From an uncultured Xanthobacteraceae bacterium (lineage in GTDB: Bacteria > Pseudomonadota > Alphaproteobacteria > Rhizobiales > Xanthobacteraceae): a DNA stretch of 29,851 bases. Numbering within the stretch: the first letter of the stretch is position 1; each line of letters opens with the position of its first letter. The DNA lies in the NCBI GenBank assembly GCA_955652925.1, contig CATPCO010000352.1, positions 1 through 29,851 of the forward strand, in the 5' to 3' direction. Below, one piece after another: positions 23,034 to 29,851 of the stretch. The position numbers and the translations under genes are program-made. Below the pieces are notes generated by a model, which was given only the letters and a program-made list of their open reading frames with translations, was not told where the DNA came from and made no database searches.

Positions 23034-23570
23034 TCACACGGGCTTGGCATCGACCAACACGAAGGCGAGCACCGCCGGTTCATTCGTGCGATTGCTCCAC
23101 GCGTGGTTGGTGCCGCGCTGAATGAAGACATCGCCGGCCCTGAGCCGGACCTCGCCTTCGTCCAGCAATGCATAGATCTCGCCCGAAAGCACGATCGCGT
23201 AGTCGACCGAACTGGTCTTGTGGAAGCCGGGATGGCGCGGCTTGGAACGATCAAAGGCTTCGCCGTGTCCGGAGCCGTCGTCCGGCTCGAGGCGTTGCGC
23301 TTCCAGCGCCGCGAGGCGGCGTTTGTCCGGAGGATATTCGATGATGCGGAACACCGTGCCGTTTTTCGGCGGCGCCAGCCGAAACGGATGATCCGTTGTC
23401 TCGGCGCTGCCGGAATTGTCGGCCGGCGATGATCGCGTTTCCCACAATTCCGTGACGATGGCGCTGCCGGGGCTGCGGCAGTAAACGTGCGGCGCCGCGC
23501 CATCCATGATGAACACCGACCGGCCGCAAGCGTCGTGGCTCGTGACCACCCGCCGGACCGGCTTGCGCAT
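23034..23570 (-). CDS. Cupin-domain protein, upstream paralogue, coupled to sdhB
   Basis: Single-cupin protein of 178 residues starting MRKPVRRVVTSHDACGRSV. The barrel contains VDYAIVLSGEIYALLDEGE and RAGDVFIQRGTNHAWSN, the two cupin motifs, followed by a final strand VLAFVLVDAKPV. It shares architecture and length with the downstream cupin, so the two arose by tandem duplication. Its ATG is separated from the sdhB TAG by only two bases (TAGCCATG), implying translational coupling with the succinate dehydrogenase operon. A longer reading would start inside sdhB and is unlikely. Function is unknown; members of this group are usually annotated only as cupin-domain proteins. Confidence 0.87.
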   Translation of the reverse strand: MRKPVRRVVTSHDACGRSVFIMDGAAPHVYCRSPGSAIVTELWETRSSPADNSGSAETTDHPFRLAPPKNGTVFRIIEYPPDKRRLAALEAQRLEPDDGSGHGEAFDRSKPRHPGFHKTSSVDYAIVLSGEIYALLDEGEVRLRAGDVFIQRGTNHAWSNRTNEPAVLAFVLVDAKPV

Positions 23571-23572
23571 GG

Positions 23573-24352
23573 CTACATTTGGCGCTCCACCATCATGCGC
23601 CTGATCTGGGCGATGGCTTGCGCCGGATTGAGCTTCTTTGGACACGCCTTGGCGCAGTTCATGATGGTGTGGCAGCGGTAAAGCCGGAACGGATCTTCGA
23701 GATTGTCGAGGCGCTCACCGGCGCTTTCGTCCCGGCTGTCCTGAAGCCAGCGATCGGCCTGCAGCAGCGCGGCCGGTCCGAGAAAGCGCTCGCTGTTCCA
23801 CCAATAGCTCGGGCAAGCGGTCGAGCAGCACGCGCACAGGATGCACTCATAGAGGCCATCGAGCTTCTGCCGGTCTTCGTGGCTCTGCTTCCATTCCTTC
23901 GGAGGCGTCGGCGACGTTGTCTTCAGCCATGGCTCGATGGAGGCGTGCTGAGCATAGAAATTGGTGAGATCCGGCACCAGGTCCTTGACCACGGGCTGGT
24001 GCGGCAATGGATAGATTTTCACCATGCCTTTGATCTCGTCCGCAGCCTTGGTGCACGCCAACGTGTTCGTGCCGTCGATGTTCATCGAGCATGAGCCGCA
24101 GACACCTTCGCGGCAGGAACGGCGAAAGGTCAGCGTCGGGTCGATGTTGTTCTTGATCCAGATCAGCGCGTCGAGAATCATCGGACCGCACTCGCCGGTA
24201 TCGACGTAATACGTATCGAGCCGCGGATTTTTGCCGTCATCCGGGTTCCAGCGGTAGACCTGATATTCCCGTACGTCGCGCGCACCTGTGGGATAGGCCC
24301 AGGTCTTGCCTTCGGTGATCTTCGAATTGCGGGGAAGCGTGAATTGCGCCAT
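23573..24352 (-). CDS. sdhB: Succinate dehydrogenase iron-sulfur subunit
   Basis: Electron-transfer subunit of complex II, 259 residues, carrying electrons from FAD in SdhA to quinone at SdhC/D on the cytoplasmic side of the inner membrane. The [2Fe-2S] ligands are C80, C85, C88 and C100 (CREGVCGSCSMNIDGTNTLA region). The [4Fe-4S] ligands are C170, C173, C176 and C237, and the [3Fe-4S] ligands C180, C227 and C233 (ECILCACCSTACP and RCHTIMNCAKACP). YRWNPDDGKNPRLDTY and the extra N-terminal stretch are typical of alphaproteobacteria and mitochondria. The ATG at 24352 lies 8 bp after the sdhA stop. All ligands are intact, so the gene should be functional. Confidence 0.97.
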   Translation of the reverse strand: MAQFTLPRNSKITEGKTWAYPTGARDVREYQVYRWNPDDGKNPRLDTYYVDTGECGPMILDALIWIKNNIDPTLTFRRSCREGVCGSCSMNIDGTNTLACTKAADEIKGMVKIYPLPHQPVVKDLVPDLTNFYAQHASIEPWLKTTSPTPPKEWKQSHEDRQKLDGLYECILCACCSTACPSYWWNSERFLGPAALLQADRWLQDSRDESAGERLDNLEDPFRLYRCHTIMNCAKACPKKLNPAQAIAQIRRMMVERQM

Positions 24353-24360
24353 GGCGTGCC

Positions 24361-26193
24361 TCAGTAAACTCTGGCTTTCGGCTCGATATACGAGACTTCA
24401 TTGGTAAGGGTGTAGGTGTGCACGGGCCGGTAATCGATTGCCACCTTTCCTTTGCCATCGATCCACGCCAGCGTGTGTTTCATCCAGTTCTTGTCGTCCC
24501 GCTCCGGGAAATCCTCGCGCGCATGCGCCCCGCGGCTTTCGGTGCGGTTTGCCGCCGAATCCATGGTGACAATCGCCTGCACGAGCAGATTGTCGAATTC
24601 GAGCGTCTCGACCAGATCCGAATTCCAGATCAGCGATCGATCGGTGACCTTGATATCGTCAACCGCGGTGAACACCTCGGCAATGAGCTTTTCCCCTTCC
24701 TGCAGGACTTCCCCGGTGCGGAACACCGCGCAATTGTTCTGCATCACCTTCTGCATCCGCAGCCGCAGCTGCGCGGTCGGCGTCTTGCCGGAGGCGTGTC
24801 GGAATTTGTCAAGGCGCGTGAGCGCGAGCTCGGCCGAATTGCTCGGCAAATCGTGGTGCTTGTCGCCGGGCTGTACAATTTCGGCGCAGCGCGCCGCCGC
24901 CGCGCGGCCGAACACGACGAGATCGATGAGCGAGTTCGAGCCCAGGCGGTTGGCCCCATGCACCGACACACAGGACGCCTCGCCGAGCGCCATCAGCCCC
25001 GGCACCACGGCATCATCGGCGCCGTTCTTTTTGGTGATCGCCTCGCCGCGATAGTTCGTCGGGATGCCGCCCATATTGTAATGTACGGTGGGAACAATGG
25101 GGATCGGGTCTCGCGCTATGTCCACGTCGGCAAAGATACGCGCGAGCTCCGCAATCCCGGGGAGCCGCTCATGCAAGACCGCGGGGTCGAGCTGCTCGAG
25201 ATGAAGATAAACATGGTCCTTGAGCTTGCCCACGCCGCGGCCTTCGCGAATCTCGACTGTGACCGCGCGCGAGACGACGTCGCGTGAGGCAAGTTCCTTG
25301 GCCGAGGGCGCATAGCGCTCCATGAACCGCTCGCCCGCGGAATTGACGAGATAGGCGCCCTCCCCGCGCGCGCCCTCGGTGATCAGAACGCCTGCACCGT
25401 AGACGCCGGTCGGGTGGAATTGCACGAATTCCATGTCCTGGAGCGGAAGGCCCGCGCGCAGGACCATGGCATTGCCGTCCCCGGTACAGGTATGCGCGGA
25501 GGTGCAGGAGAAATAAGCCCGCCCATAGCCGCCGGTAGCAACGATGGTCATGTGGGCGGCGAAGCGATGGAGCGAACCGTTGTCGAGATTGAGCGCGATC
25601 ACGCCGCGGCAGCGGCCCTCGTCGTCCATGATCAGATCGATGGCGAAATATTCAATGAAGAACTCGGCCGAATGACGCAGCGCCTGGCCATACATCGTGT
25701 GGAGCATCGCGTGGCCGGTGCGGTCGGCGGCCGCACAGGTACGTTGCGCGGTGCCTTTGCCGTAATGGGTGGTCATGCCGCCGAAGGGACGCTGATAAAT
25801 CTTGCCGTCCTCCCGGCGCGAGAACGGCAGCCCCCAGTGTTCGAGCTCGTAGACCGCATCGGGCGCACTGCGGCAGAGATATTCGATCGCATCCTGGTCA
25901 CCGAGCCAGTCGGAGCCCTTGACCGTGTCGTACATATGCCAGCGCCAGTCATCCTCGCCCATGTTTCCGAGCGCAGCGGCAATGCCGCCCTGCGCCGAGA
26001 CCGTGTGCGAGCGGGTCGGGAACACTTTGGTGATGCAGGCCGTCTTGAGGCCTGCCTCGCTGCAGCCGACGACGGCGCGCAATCCGGAGCCGCCTGCACC
26101 GATCACGACTACGTCGTAGCGGTGATCTTCTATTGGGTAGGCGCGGCCGTTGATCGCGGGCACCTTTGCGTTACCTGAACCGTTCTTTGCCAC
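24361..26193 (-). CDS. sdhA: Succinate dehydrogenase flavoprotein subunit
   Basis: Catalytic subunit of complex II, 610 residues, oxidising succinate to fumarate with covalently bound FAD. The dinucleotide fold YDVVVIGAGGSGLRA (26-40), the covalent-FAD His in FPTRSHTVSAQGG (H63) and the active-site phrases QFHPTG, EGARGEG, HYNMGG and SVHGANRLGSNSL are all present. The start is GTG 26193 (VAKNGSGNAKVPAINGRAYP), matching alphaproteobacterial SdhA; it lies four bases after the sdhD TAG (TAGCTCCGTG). A longer reading to 26259 would overlap sdhD and adds unrelated residues. Length and motifs are normal. Confidence 0.97.
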   Translation of the reverse strand: MAKNGSGNAKVPAINGRAYPIEDHRYDVVVIGAGGSGLRAVVGCSEAGLKTACITKVFPTRSHTVSAQGGIAAALGNMGEDDWRWHMYDTVKGSDWLGDQDAIEYLCRSAPDAVYELEHWGLPFSRREDGKIYQRPFGGMTTHYGKGTAQRTCAAADRTGHAMLHTMYGQALRHSAEFFIEYFAIDLIMDDEGRCRGVIALNLDNGSLHRFAAHMTIVATGGYGRAYFSCTSAHTCTGDGNAMVLRAGLPLQDMEFVQFHPTGVYGAGVLITEGARGEGAYLVNSAGERFMERYAPSAKELASRDVVSRAVTVEIREGRGVGKLKDHVYLHLEQLDPAVLHERLPGIAELARIFADVDIARDPIPIVPTVHYNMGGIPTNYRGEAITKKNGADDAVVPGLMALGEASCVSVHGANRLGSNSLIDLVVFGRAAAARCAEIVQPGDKHHDLPSNSAELALTRLDKFRHASGKTPTAQLRLRMQKVMQNNCAVFRTGEVLQEGEKLIAEVFTAVDDIKVTDRSLIWNSDLVETLEFDNLLVQAIVTMDSAANRTESRGAHAREDFPERDDKNWMKHTLAWIDGKGKVAIDYRPVHTYTLTNEVSYIEPKARVY

Positions 26194-26197
26194 GGAG

Positions 26198-26590
26198 CTA
26201 AACCTTGAAGCACAGCATGAGGAGGGCGAAAGCGGAGGCGAGAGCGATTGCGATGGCAAAGAACGTGTTTGCGATCAAGAGGAGGAGCTTTGCTCCCTCG
26301 CCGTGCACGTAATCTTCGATGATCACCTGCATGCCGATGCGCATGTGAGTGGTGACGCACAGGATGAAGAGCAGCATGATGATCGCGACGAGCGGCGACC
26401 CCAGCGTCTGCTGCACGAAAGCGTGATTGCGGCCAAGCAGCGAGATCACGATGAATACGAAAGCAATCACCAGCGGGATGTTGGCAACCGCAGTGAGACG
26501 CTGGAGCCAGAAATGCTGGGTGCCGGTTCGTGCTGCGCCGAGGCCGCGCACGCGGCCGAGCGGCGTTCTCATTCCGAACGTGGAGGTCAT
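26198..26590 (-). CDS. sdhD: Succinate dehydrogenase membrane anchor subunit
   Basis: Membrane subunit of complex II, 130 residues with three predicted transmembrane helices (about 36-56, 67-88 and 103-128). MRTPLGRVRGLGAARTGTQH at the N-terminus and THMRIGMQVIIEDYVHGE before the last helix are characteristic of alphaproteobacterial SdhD and include the quinone-site Asp-Tyr pair. The ATG at 26590 overlaps the sdhC stop as ATGA, so it is coupled to sdhC. With SdhC it holds haem b and the quinone pocket. Confidence 0.94.
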   Translation of the reverse strand: MTSTFGMRTPLGRVRGLGAARTGTQHFWLQRLTAVANIPLVIAFVFIVISLLGRNHAFVQQTLGSPLVAIIMLLFILCVTTHMRIGMQVIIEDYVHGEGAKLLLLIANTFFAIAIALASAFALLMLCFKV

Positions 26591-26994
26591 CGCGCTCCTC
26601 CGACGAAGAGGTAACCCACGATCCAGATCACGATCGTGAGGCTGATGGAGCCGACGATGGTCGCGATGGCCAGCCATTCCCGCTCATGCTCGCCAAAGCC
26701 GTGTCCCGTATCCCAAATCAGATGTCGAATGCCGCCGAGCATGTGATGCATCAGCGCCCAGGTGTAGCCGAAAAGAACGATACGGCCGATGAACGAGCTC
26801 ATGAACGAGCCAATGCCGGCATAGGCATTGGGACCGCTCGCTGCTGCCAGCAGCCACCAGGCCAACAGAAGCGTTCCGAAATAAAGGCCGAAGCCCGTGA
26901 TGCGATGAGCTATCGACATCAGCATGGTGAGCGTTGGCTTGTAGATGGAAAGATGCGGAGAGAGCGGGCGCTCCACCGCTTTGATATCGCTCAT
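26587..26994 (-). CDS. sdhC: Succinate dehydrogenase cytochrome b556 subunit
   Basis: First gene of the sdhCDAB operon, 135 residues with three transmembrane helices. RPLSPHLSIYKPTLTMLMS (9-27) followed by HRITG is the family signature, and the second motif MHHMLGGIRHLIWD (82-95) contains H84, which aligns with the haem-ligand His of E. coli SdhC. The ATG at 26994 is preceded by GAGAGGATGA. The promoter should lie in the 178 bp shared with the divergent LysR gene; I see no clear consensus boxes there. Confidence 0.95.
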   Translation of the reverse strand: MSDIKAVERPLSPHLSIYKPTLTMLMSIAHRITGFGLYFGTLLLAWWLLAAASGPNAYAGIGSFMSSFIGRIVLFGYTWALMHHMLGGIRHLIWDTGHGFGEHEREWLAIATIVGSISLTIVIWIVGYLFVGGAR

Positions 26995-27172
26995 TCATCC
27001 TCTCATTTTTGTCGAAACCGCCGACCAGCCTAGACCTTTCTGTTGCCGCGGAGAAACTCGTGCCGGCAGGAGGCGGCGGTTTTCTTTCGCTCTGCACGAA
27101 TATGATCTTGCGGGACTTGGCGGACAATAGCAATTTCGCGTAGCGTTCCTTCGCCAAAACCGAAGGCGGCTG

Positions 27173-28060
27173 ATGCGCTTTGACCTGAGCGATCTTGCTC
27201 TTTTCCGCCATGTGGTCGAGGCGGGCAGCATTACCGCAGGGGCGGCGCGCGCGCATCTTGCGCTTGCCGCAGCATCAACCCGCATCCGCAACATGGAGCA
27301 CGCGCTCGGGGCGGCGTTGCTGGTGCGCGGGCGCCAGGGCGTGACCCCCACGCAAGCCGGCCGGACGCTGCTTGCGCACGCGCGGACGATCCTCCAACAG
27401 GCGGAGCGTCTGCGCGAGGATCTCGGCGCCTATGCCGGCGGCCTTGCCGGCCAGATCAGGGTTCTCTCCAACACCAATGCGCTCACCGAATTTTTGCCCG
27501 AGGCGCTGAGCTCATTTCTTGCCGCCCATCCCAACATCAGCGTCGATCTCGAGGAGCGGCTGAGCGACGAGATCGTCGGCCTGATTGCCGAAGGCGTGGC
27601 CGATCTCGGCATCGTCGCCGGCACGGTCGATGCGAGCGCGCTGACGACCTATCCCTTTCGCAAAGATCGCTTCGTGCTGGTGGTCGCGCGCGATCATCCG
27701 CTTGCGCACCGCGCAAGCATTGCTTTTGCCGAGGTGCTTGATCACGATTTCGTAGGTCTCGACCGGGCGAGCGCGCTCCAGCGCTTCCTCGCCAGCAAGG
27801 CCGCTCCGATTGGGCGGCCGTTGCGGCTGCGCGTGCAATTGAGAAGCTTCGATGCGGTATGCCGGCTGGTCGAATGCAACGTCGGAATAGGCATTGTGCC
27901 GGAGACTACGGCGCACCGGGTGGCCCGCACCATGCAAATCGCGGTCGTCGATCTGACCGACGCCTGGGCGGTGCGGGAGCTTACCATCTGCGTTCGCAGC
28001 CTCGATGAGCTGCCTCCCTATGCCCGCCAGCTGGTCGAGCACCTGCGGGCGAGCGCATGA
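27173..28060 (+). CDS. LysR-family transcriptional regulator
   Basis: DNA-binding regulator of 295 residues, typical length. The winged helix-turn-helix lies in 1-62: DLALFRHVVEAGSITAGAAR, then LALAAASTRIRNMEHALGAALLVRGRQGVTPTQAG. From about residue 90 the substrate-binding domain starts (GQIRVLSNTNALTEFLPEAL) and continues to the end. ATG 27173 is preceded by GAAGGCGG. It is divergent from sdhC and lies 32 bp before the flavin monooxygenase gene in the same direction, so it may control that gene, the sdh operon, or both. LysR regulators more often control a divergent neighbour, but control of a core sdh operon by such a factor would be unusual. The ligand is unknown. Confidence 0.92.
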   Translation: MRFDLSDLALFRHVVEAGSITAGAARAHLALAAASTRIRNMEHALGAALLVRGRQGVTPTQAGRTLLAHARTILQQAERLREDLGAYAGGLAGQIRVLSNTNALTEFLPEALSSFLAAHPNISVDLEERLSDEIVGLIAEGVADLGIVAGTVDASALTTYPFRKDRFVLVVARDHPLAHRASIAFAEVLDHDFVGLDRASALQRFLASKAAPIGRPLRLRVQLRSFDAVCRLVECNVGIGIVPETTAHRVARTMQIAVVDLTDAWAVRELTICVRSLDELPPYARQLVEHLRASA

Positions 28061-28092
28061 TCACGGCTGACGGATCCTGAGGAATTCCAGCA

Positions 28093-29442
28093 ATGCGCCA
28101 GATGATCTTGATCGGTTTCCTGCAGGCACAGAACTGCACGAATTTTGCGAGTTCGTGGCGGCATCCAAAATCGCGCACCGACACCTGGTCGCCGGATTAT
28201 TACCGCCACATCGGCCGTGTGCTCGAAGCGGGCAAGTTTCACCTTGGCTTCTTCGATGACCGCCTCTCCATGCCCGACATGTACGGGCACAATCATGCCC
28301 ACACGGTGCGCCACGGCATCCGTTGCGTGAAGCTCGACGCGGTGACCGTGCTCACCGTGATGGGCATGGCGACCGAGCGGCTCGGCCTCGGCGCGACCTA
28401 TTCGACGAGCTACTACGAGCCGTTCCATGTCGCGCGGCTGTTCGCAACGCTTGATCTCATGACCGAGGGACGCGCCGCCTGGAACGTCGTCACCTCGCTC
28501 AATGACGGCGAAGCCCGCAACATGGGCCGCGAACAGGCGATCGCCCATGATCTGCGTTACGAGCGAGCCGATGAGTTCATGGAAATCGTGCTCGGTCATT
28601 GGGATTCCTGGGAAGACGACGCGATCGTTGCGGACAAGACGAGCGGCCTGTTTGCAATCCCGGAGAAGGTGCATCGGCTCGATTATGAAGGGCGCTATTT
28701 CCGCTCGCGCGGGCCGTTCACGGTTCCGCGCTCGCCGCAAGGCCACCCAGTCATCATCCAGGCCGGGCAGAGCGGCCGCGGGAAAAGCTTTGGCGCGCGA
28801 TGGGGCGAAGTGATCTTCGTCGTCTATCCCAACATCGAAGCGGGCAAGCGCGATTATGCGGAATTCAGGGACGAGGTCGCGCGTTGCGGACGCGCGCCCG
28901 AGCACGTGATCGTCACGCAACTCGTCAATACGATTTCCGCCGCGACAAAGGCCGAGGCCGAGGATAAGTGGGCGCAGATCAGCAAATTGCCGCTGGAGAT
29001 CGATGCGCTCTCGCTTTTATCGGAGGCGCTCAATTTCAACTTCGCCCGAAAGAGCATGGATGAGGCCTTCACCGACGCAGAAATGGCGGAAATGTCGGGC
29101 TTGCAAGGCATCCGTGACCGCGTGGTACAGGCGAGCGGAAAGAAGAACCCGACGGTGCGCGAGTTCATCCATTTCAGCGGCCGCGGACGGGTGCATGATC
29201 CCGTTGTCGGTGGACCGAAGGAGGTGGCCGACCGGCTCGAGCAATGGTTCGCCGAGCGTGCCTGCGACGGCTTCGTCGTATCCGCCACCCACGTACCGGG
29301 CGCGTATGAGGATTTTGTGCAATTCGTCGTGCCTGAGCTGCAGCGGCGAGGCCTGTTCCGCAAGGACTACGAAGGCAGGACATTGCGCGAGAATCTGGAA
29401 CTGCCTGTGCCGGGTGTGGGGGCCTGGCGGCGCAGGCGGTAG
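28093..29442 (+). CDS. LLM-class flavin-dependent monooxygenase (NtaA/SnaA/DszA family)
   Basis: Cytoplasmic FMNH2-dependent two-component monooxygenase of 449 residues, the usual length. The bacterial-luciferase-type barrel shows SSWRHP (20-25), FHLGFFDDRLSM (49-60), GLGATYSTSYYEPFHVAR (98-115), GRAAWNVVTSLND (126-138) and GHPVIIQAGQSGRG, all characteristic of the nitrilotriacetate/dibenzothiophene-sulfone monooxygenase group. It needs a separate flavin reductase, which is not seen in this window. The ATG at 28093 has GAGGA nine bases upstream. Substrates in this group include chelators, sulfones and sulfonates; a sulfur or C-N bond cleavage role is plausible, but the exact substrate cannot be read. 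Confidence 0.92.
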   Translation: MRQMILIGFLQAQNCTNFASSWRHPKSRTDTWSPDYYRHIGRVLEAGKFHLGFFDDRLSMPDMYGHNHAHTVRHGIRCVKLDAVTVLTVMGMATERLGLGATYSTSYYEPFHVARLFATLDLMTEGRAAWNVVTSLNDGEARNMGREQAIAHDLRYERADEFMEIVLGHWDSWEDDAIVADKTSGLFAIPEKVHRLDYEGRYFRSRGPFTVPRSPQGHPVIIQAGQSGRGKSFGARWGEVIFVVYPNIEAGKRDYAEFRDEVARCGRAPEHVIVTQLVNTISAATKAEAEDKWAQISKLPLEIDALSLLSEALNFNFARKSMDEAFTDAEMAEMSGLQGIRDRVVQASGKKNPTVREFIHFSGRGRVHDPVVGGPKEVADRLEQWFAERACDGFVVSATHVPGAYEDFVQFVVPELQRRGLFRKDYEGRTLRENLELPVPGVGAWRRRR

Positions 29443-29467
29443 GGCAGGCCGGAGTGCGCGGCTGCCC

Positions 29468-29851
29468 TTACCGAATCGAATTAGCCGGGGCTCCTGTGCT
29501 CTGTTTACCCGCGCCCACGCCTCGTCCGTCGGTCTGCGAGATTGAGCGCTTCGAATGAATACGAGGCTGGGTGGCGGCACGTGCGTAGGCGGCCGCCGCG
29601 CTTGGATCAACCTTGGGTTTGGCGGAAGCGCTGTCCGTGCCGTTCTCTTTCCTGACCTGAGCGTCGGCAAGCTTCGGTTTTGGCAGCGGCAACGGCATAT
29701 GCTTGCCGGCTGCGATCATGTCGAGGTCGCGCGGCAGCAGCATGACGAATCGGCCTGGGTTGTGAATGCGACTGGCAATCCGGCCGGCATCATCGCCGGC
29801 GCCCCAGTAGAGATCGGCGCGCGCGGGCCCGACGATCGCTGAGCCCGTATC
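29468..29851 (-). CDS. mltA: Membrane-bound lytic murein transglycosylase A, C-terminal part
   Basis: The frame is open from the right window edge (128 codons) to a TAA at 29468-29470; the 5' part lies outside. The first visible residues DTGSAIVGPARADLYWGAGD belong to the 3D domain of MltA, with the catalytic Asp at the first position (DTGxAI), followed by GRFVMLLPRDLD, the end of the conserved fold. MltA cleaves glycan strands of peptidoglycan, forming 1,6-anhydro-muramic ends. After the conserved domain comes a long low-complexity tail of about 80 residues rich in Pro, Ala, Lys and Ser, longer than in E. coli MltA. It is convergent with the flavin monooxygenase gene (25 bp gap). Confidence 0.85.
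   Translation of the reverse strand, partial: DTGSAIVGPARADLYWGAGDDAGRIASRIHNPGRFVMLLPRDLDMIAAGKHMPLPLPKPKLADAQVRKENGTDSASAKPKVDPSAAAAYARAATQPRIHSKRSISQTDGRGVGAGKQSTGAPANSIR

Noticed and set aside
1..29851. CRISPR array, prophage, transposase, tRNA or rRNA genes
   Set aside because: I saw no regularly spaced direct repeats of CRISPR size, no phage or transposase proteins, and no cloverleaf or rRNA-like sequence.

Overview
The window is high-GC DNA from an alphaproteobacterium, most likely Hyphomicrobiales of the Bradyrhizobium/Rhodoplanes/Xanthobacteraceae type. This rests on the style of the sdhCDAB proteins, a lone tripartite-tricarboxylate (Bug/TctC) binding protein, many GTG starts and palindromic intergenic repeats beginning GTAGCCC. 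It looks like a chromosomal stretch mixing core metabolism, envelope functions and small catabolic modules. I see no phage genes, insertion sequences, CRISPR arrays, rRNA or tRNA.

Layout. 1-3087 (-): heavy-metal-type RND pump (CusA/CzcA), cut off at the left edge near its C-terminus. 3328-4968 (+): an SDR dehydrogenase and a fumarylacetoacetate-hydrolase-family enzyme, a two-gene catabolic operon. 5015-7654: a less GC-rich patch with a secreted protein of unknown function, an RfaH/NusG-like antiterminator and a divergent PPP-type phosphatase. 7788-8072: a small ribbon-helix-helix regulator. 8181-12425: a TctC binding protein, a family III CoA-transferase overlapping a two-hotdog mesaconyl/itaconyl-CoA-type hydratase, and a divergent CitE-like lyase. 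Together these have the logic of an itaconate/mesaconate/citramalate route. 12490-12703 (-): a small secreted-protein gene broken by one extra base in a seven-base homopolymer. 12967-17273 (+): an MdtA-like adaptor and an HAE1-type RND permease. 17615-19552 (+): a YcbB-like L,D-transpeptidase. 19636-20178 (+): a carboxymuconolactone-decarboxylase-family protein.

From 26994 down to 20213 all genes lie on the minus strand: sdhC-sdhD-sdhA-sdhB, a cupin starting two bases after the sdhB stop, a paralogous cupin, a TauD/TfdA-type dioxygenase and an alpha/beta hydrolase. Upstream, and divergent from sdhC, are a LysR regulator and an NtaA/DszA-type flavin monooxygenase (27173-29442, +). The right edge holds the C-terminal part of the lytic transglycosylase MltA (-).

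The most notable non-gene structures are four groups of a 7-bp periodic repeat (GYGAATR) at the 3' ends of four consecutive genes (7647-9332), a near-perfect palindrome inside the hydratase coding region (10889-10935), a palindromic repeat cluster between the divergent hydratase and lyase genes (11412-11527), and an inverted pair of 29-nt hairpins between the two cupins with a compensatory base change. I found no clearly unprecedented system. The best candidates for a second look are these repeats, the sdhB-cupin coupling and the RfaH/phosphatase patch.
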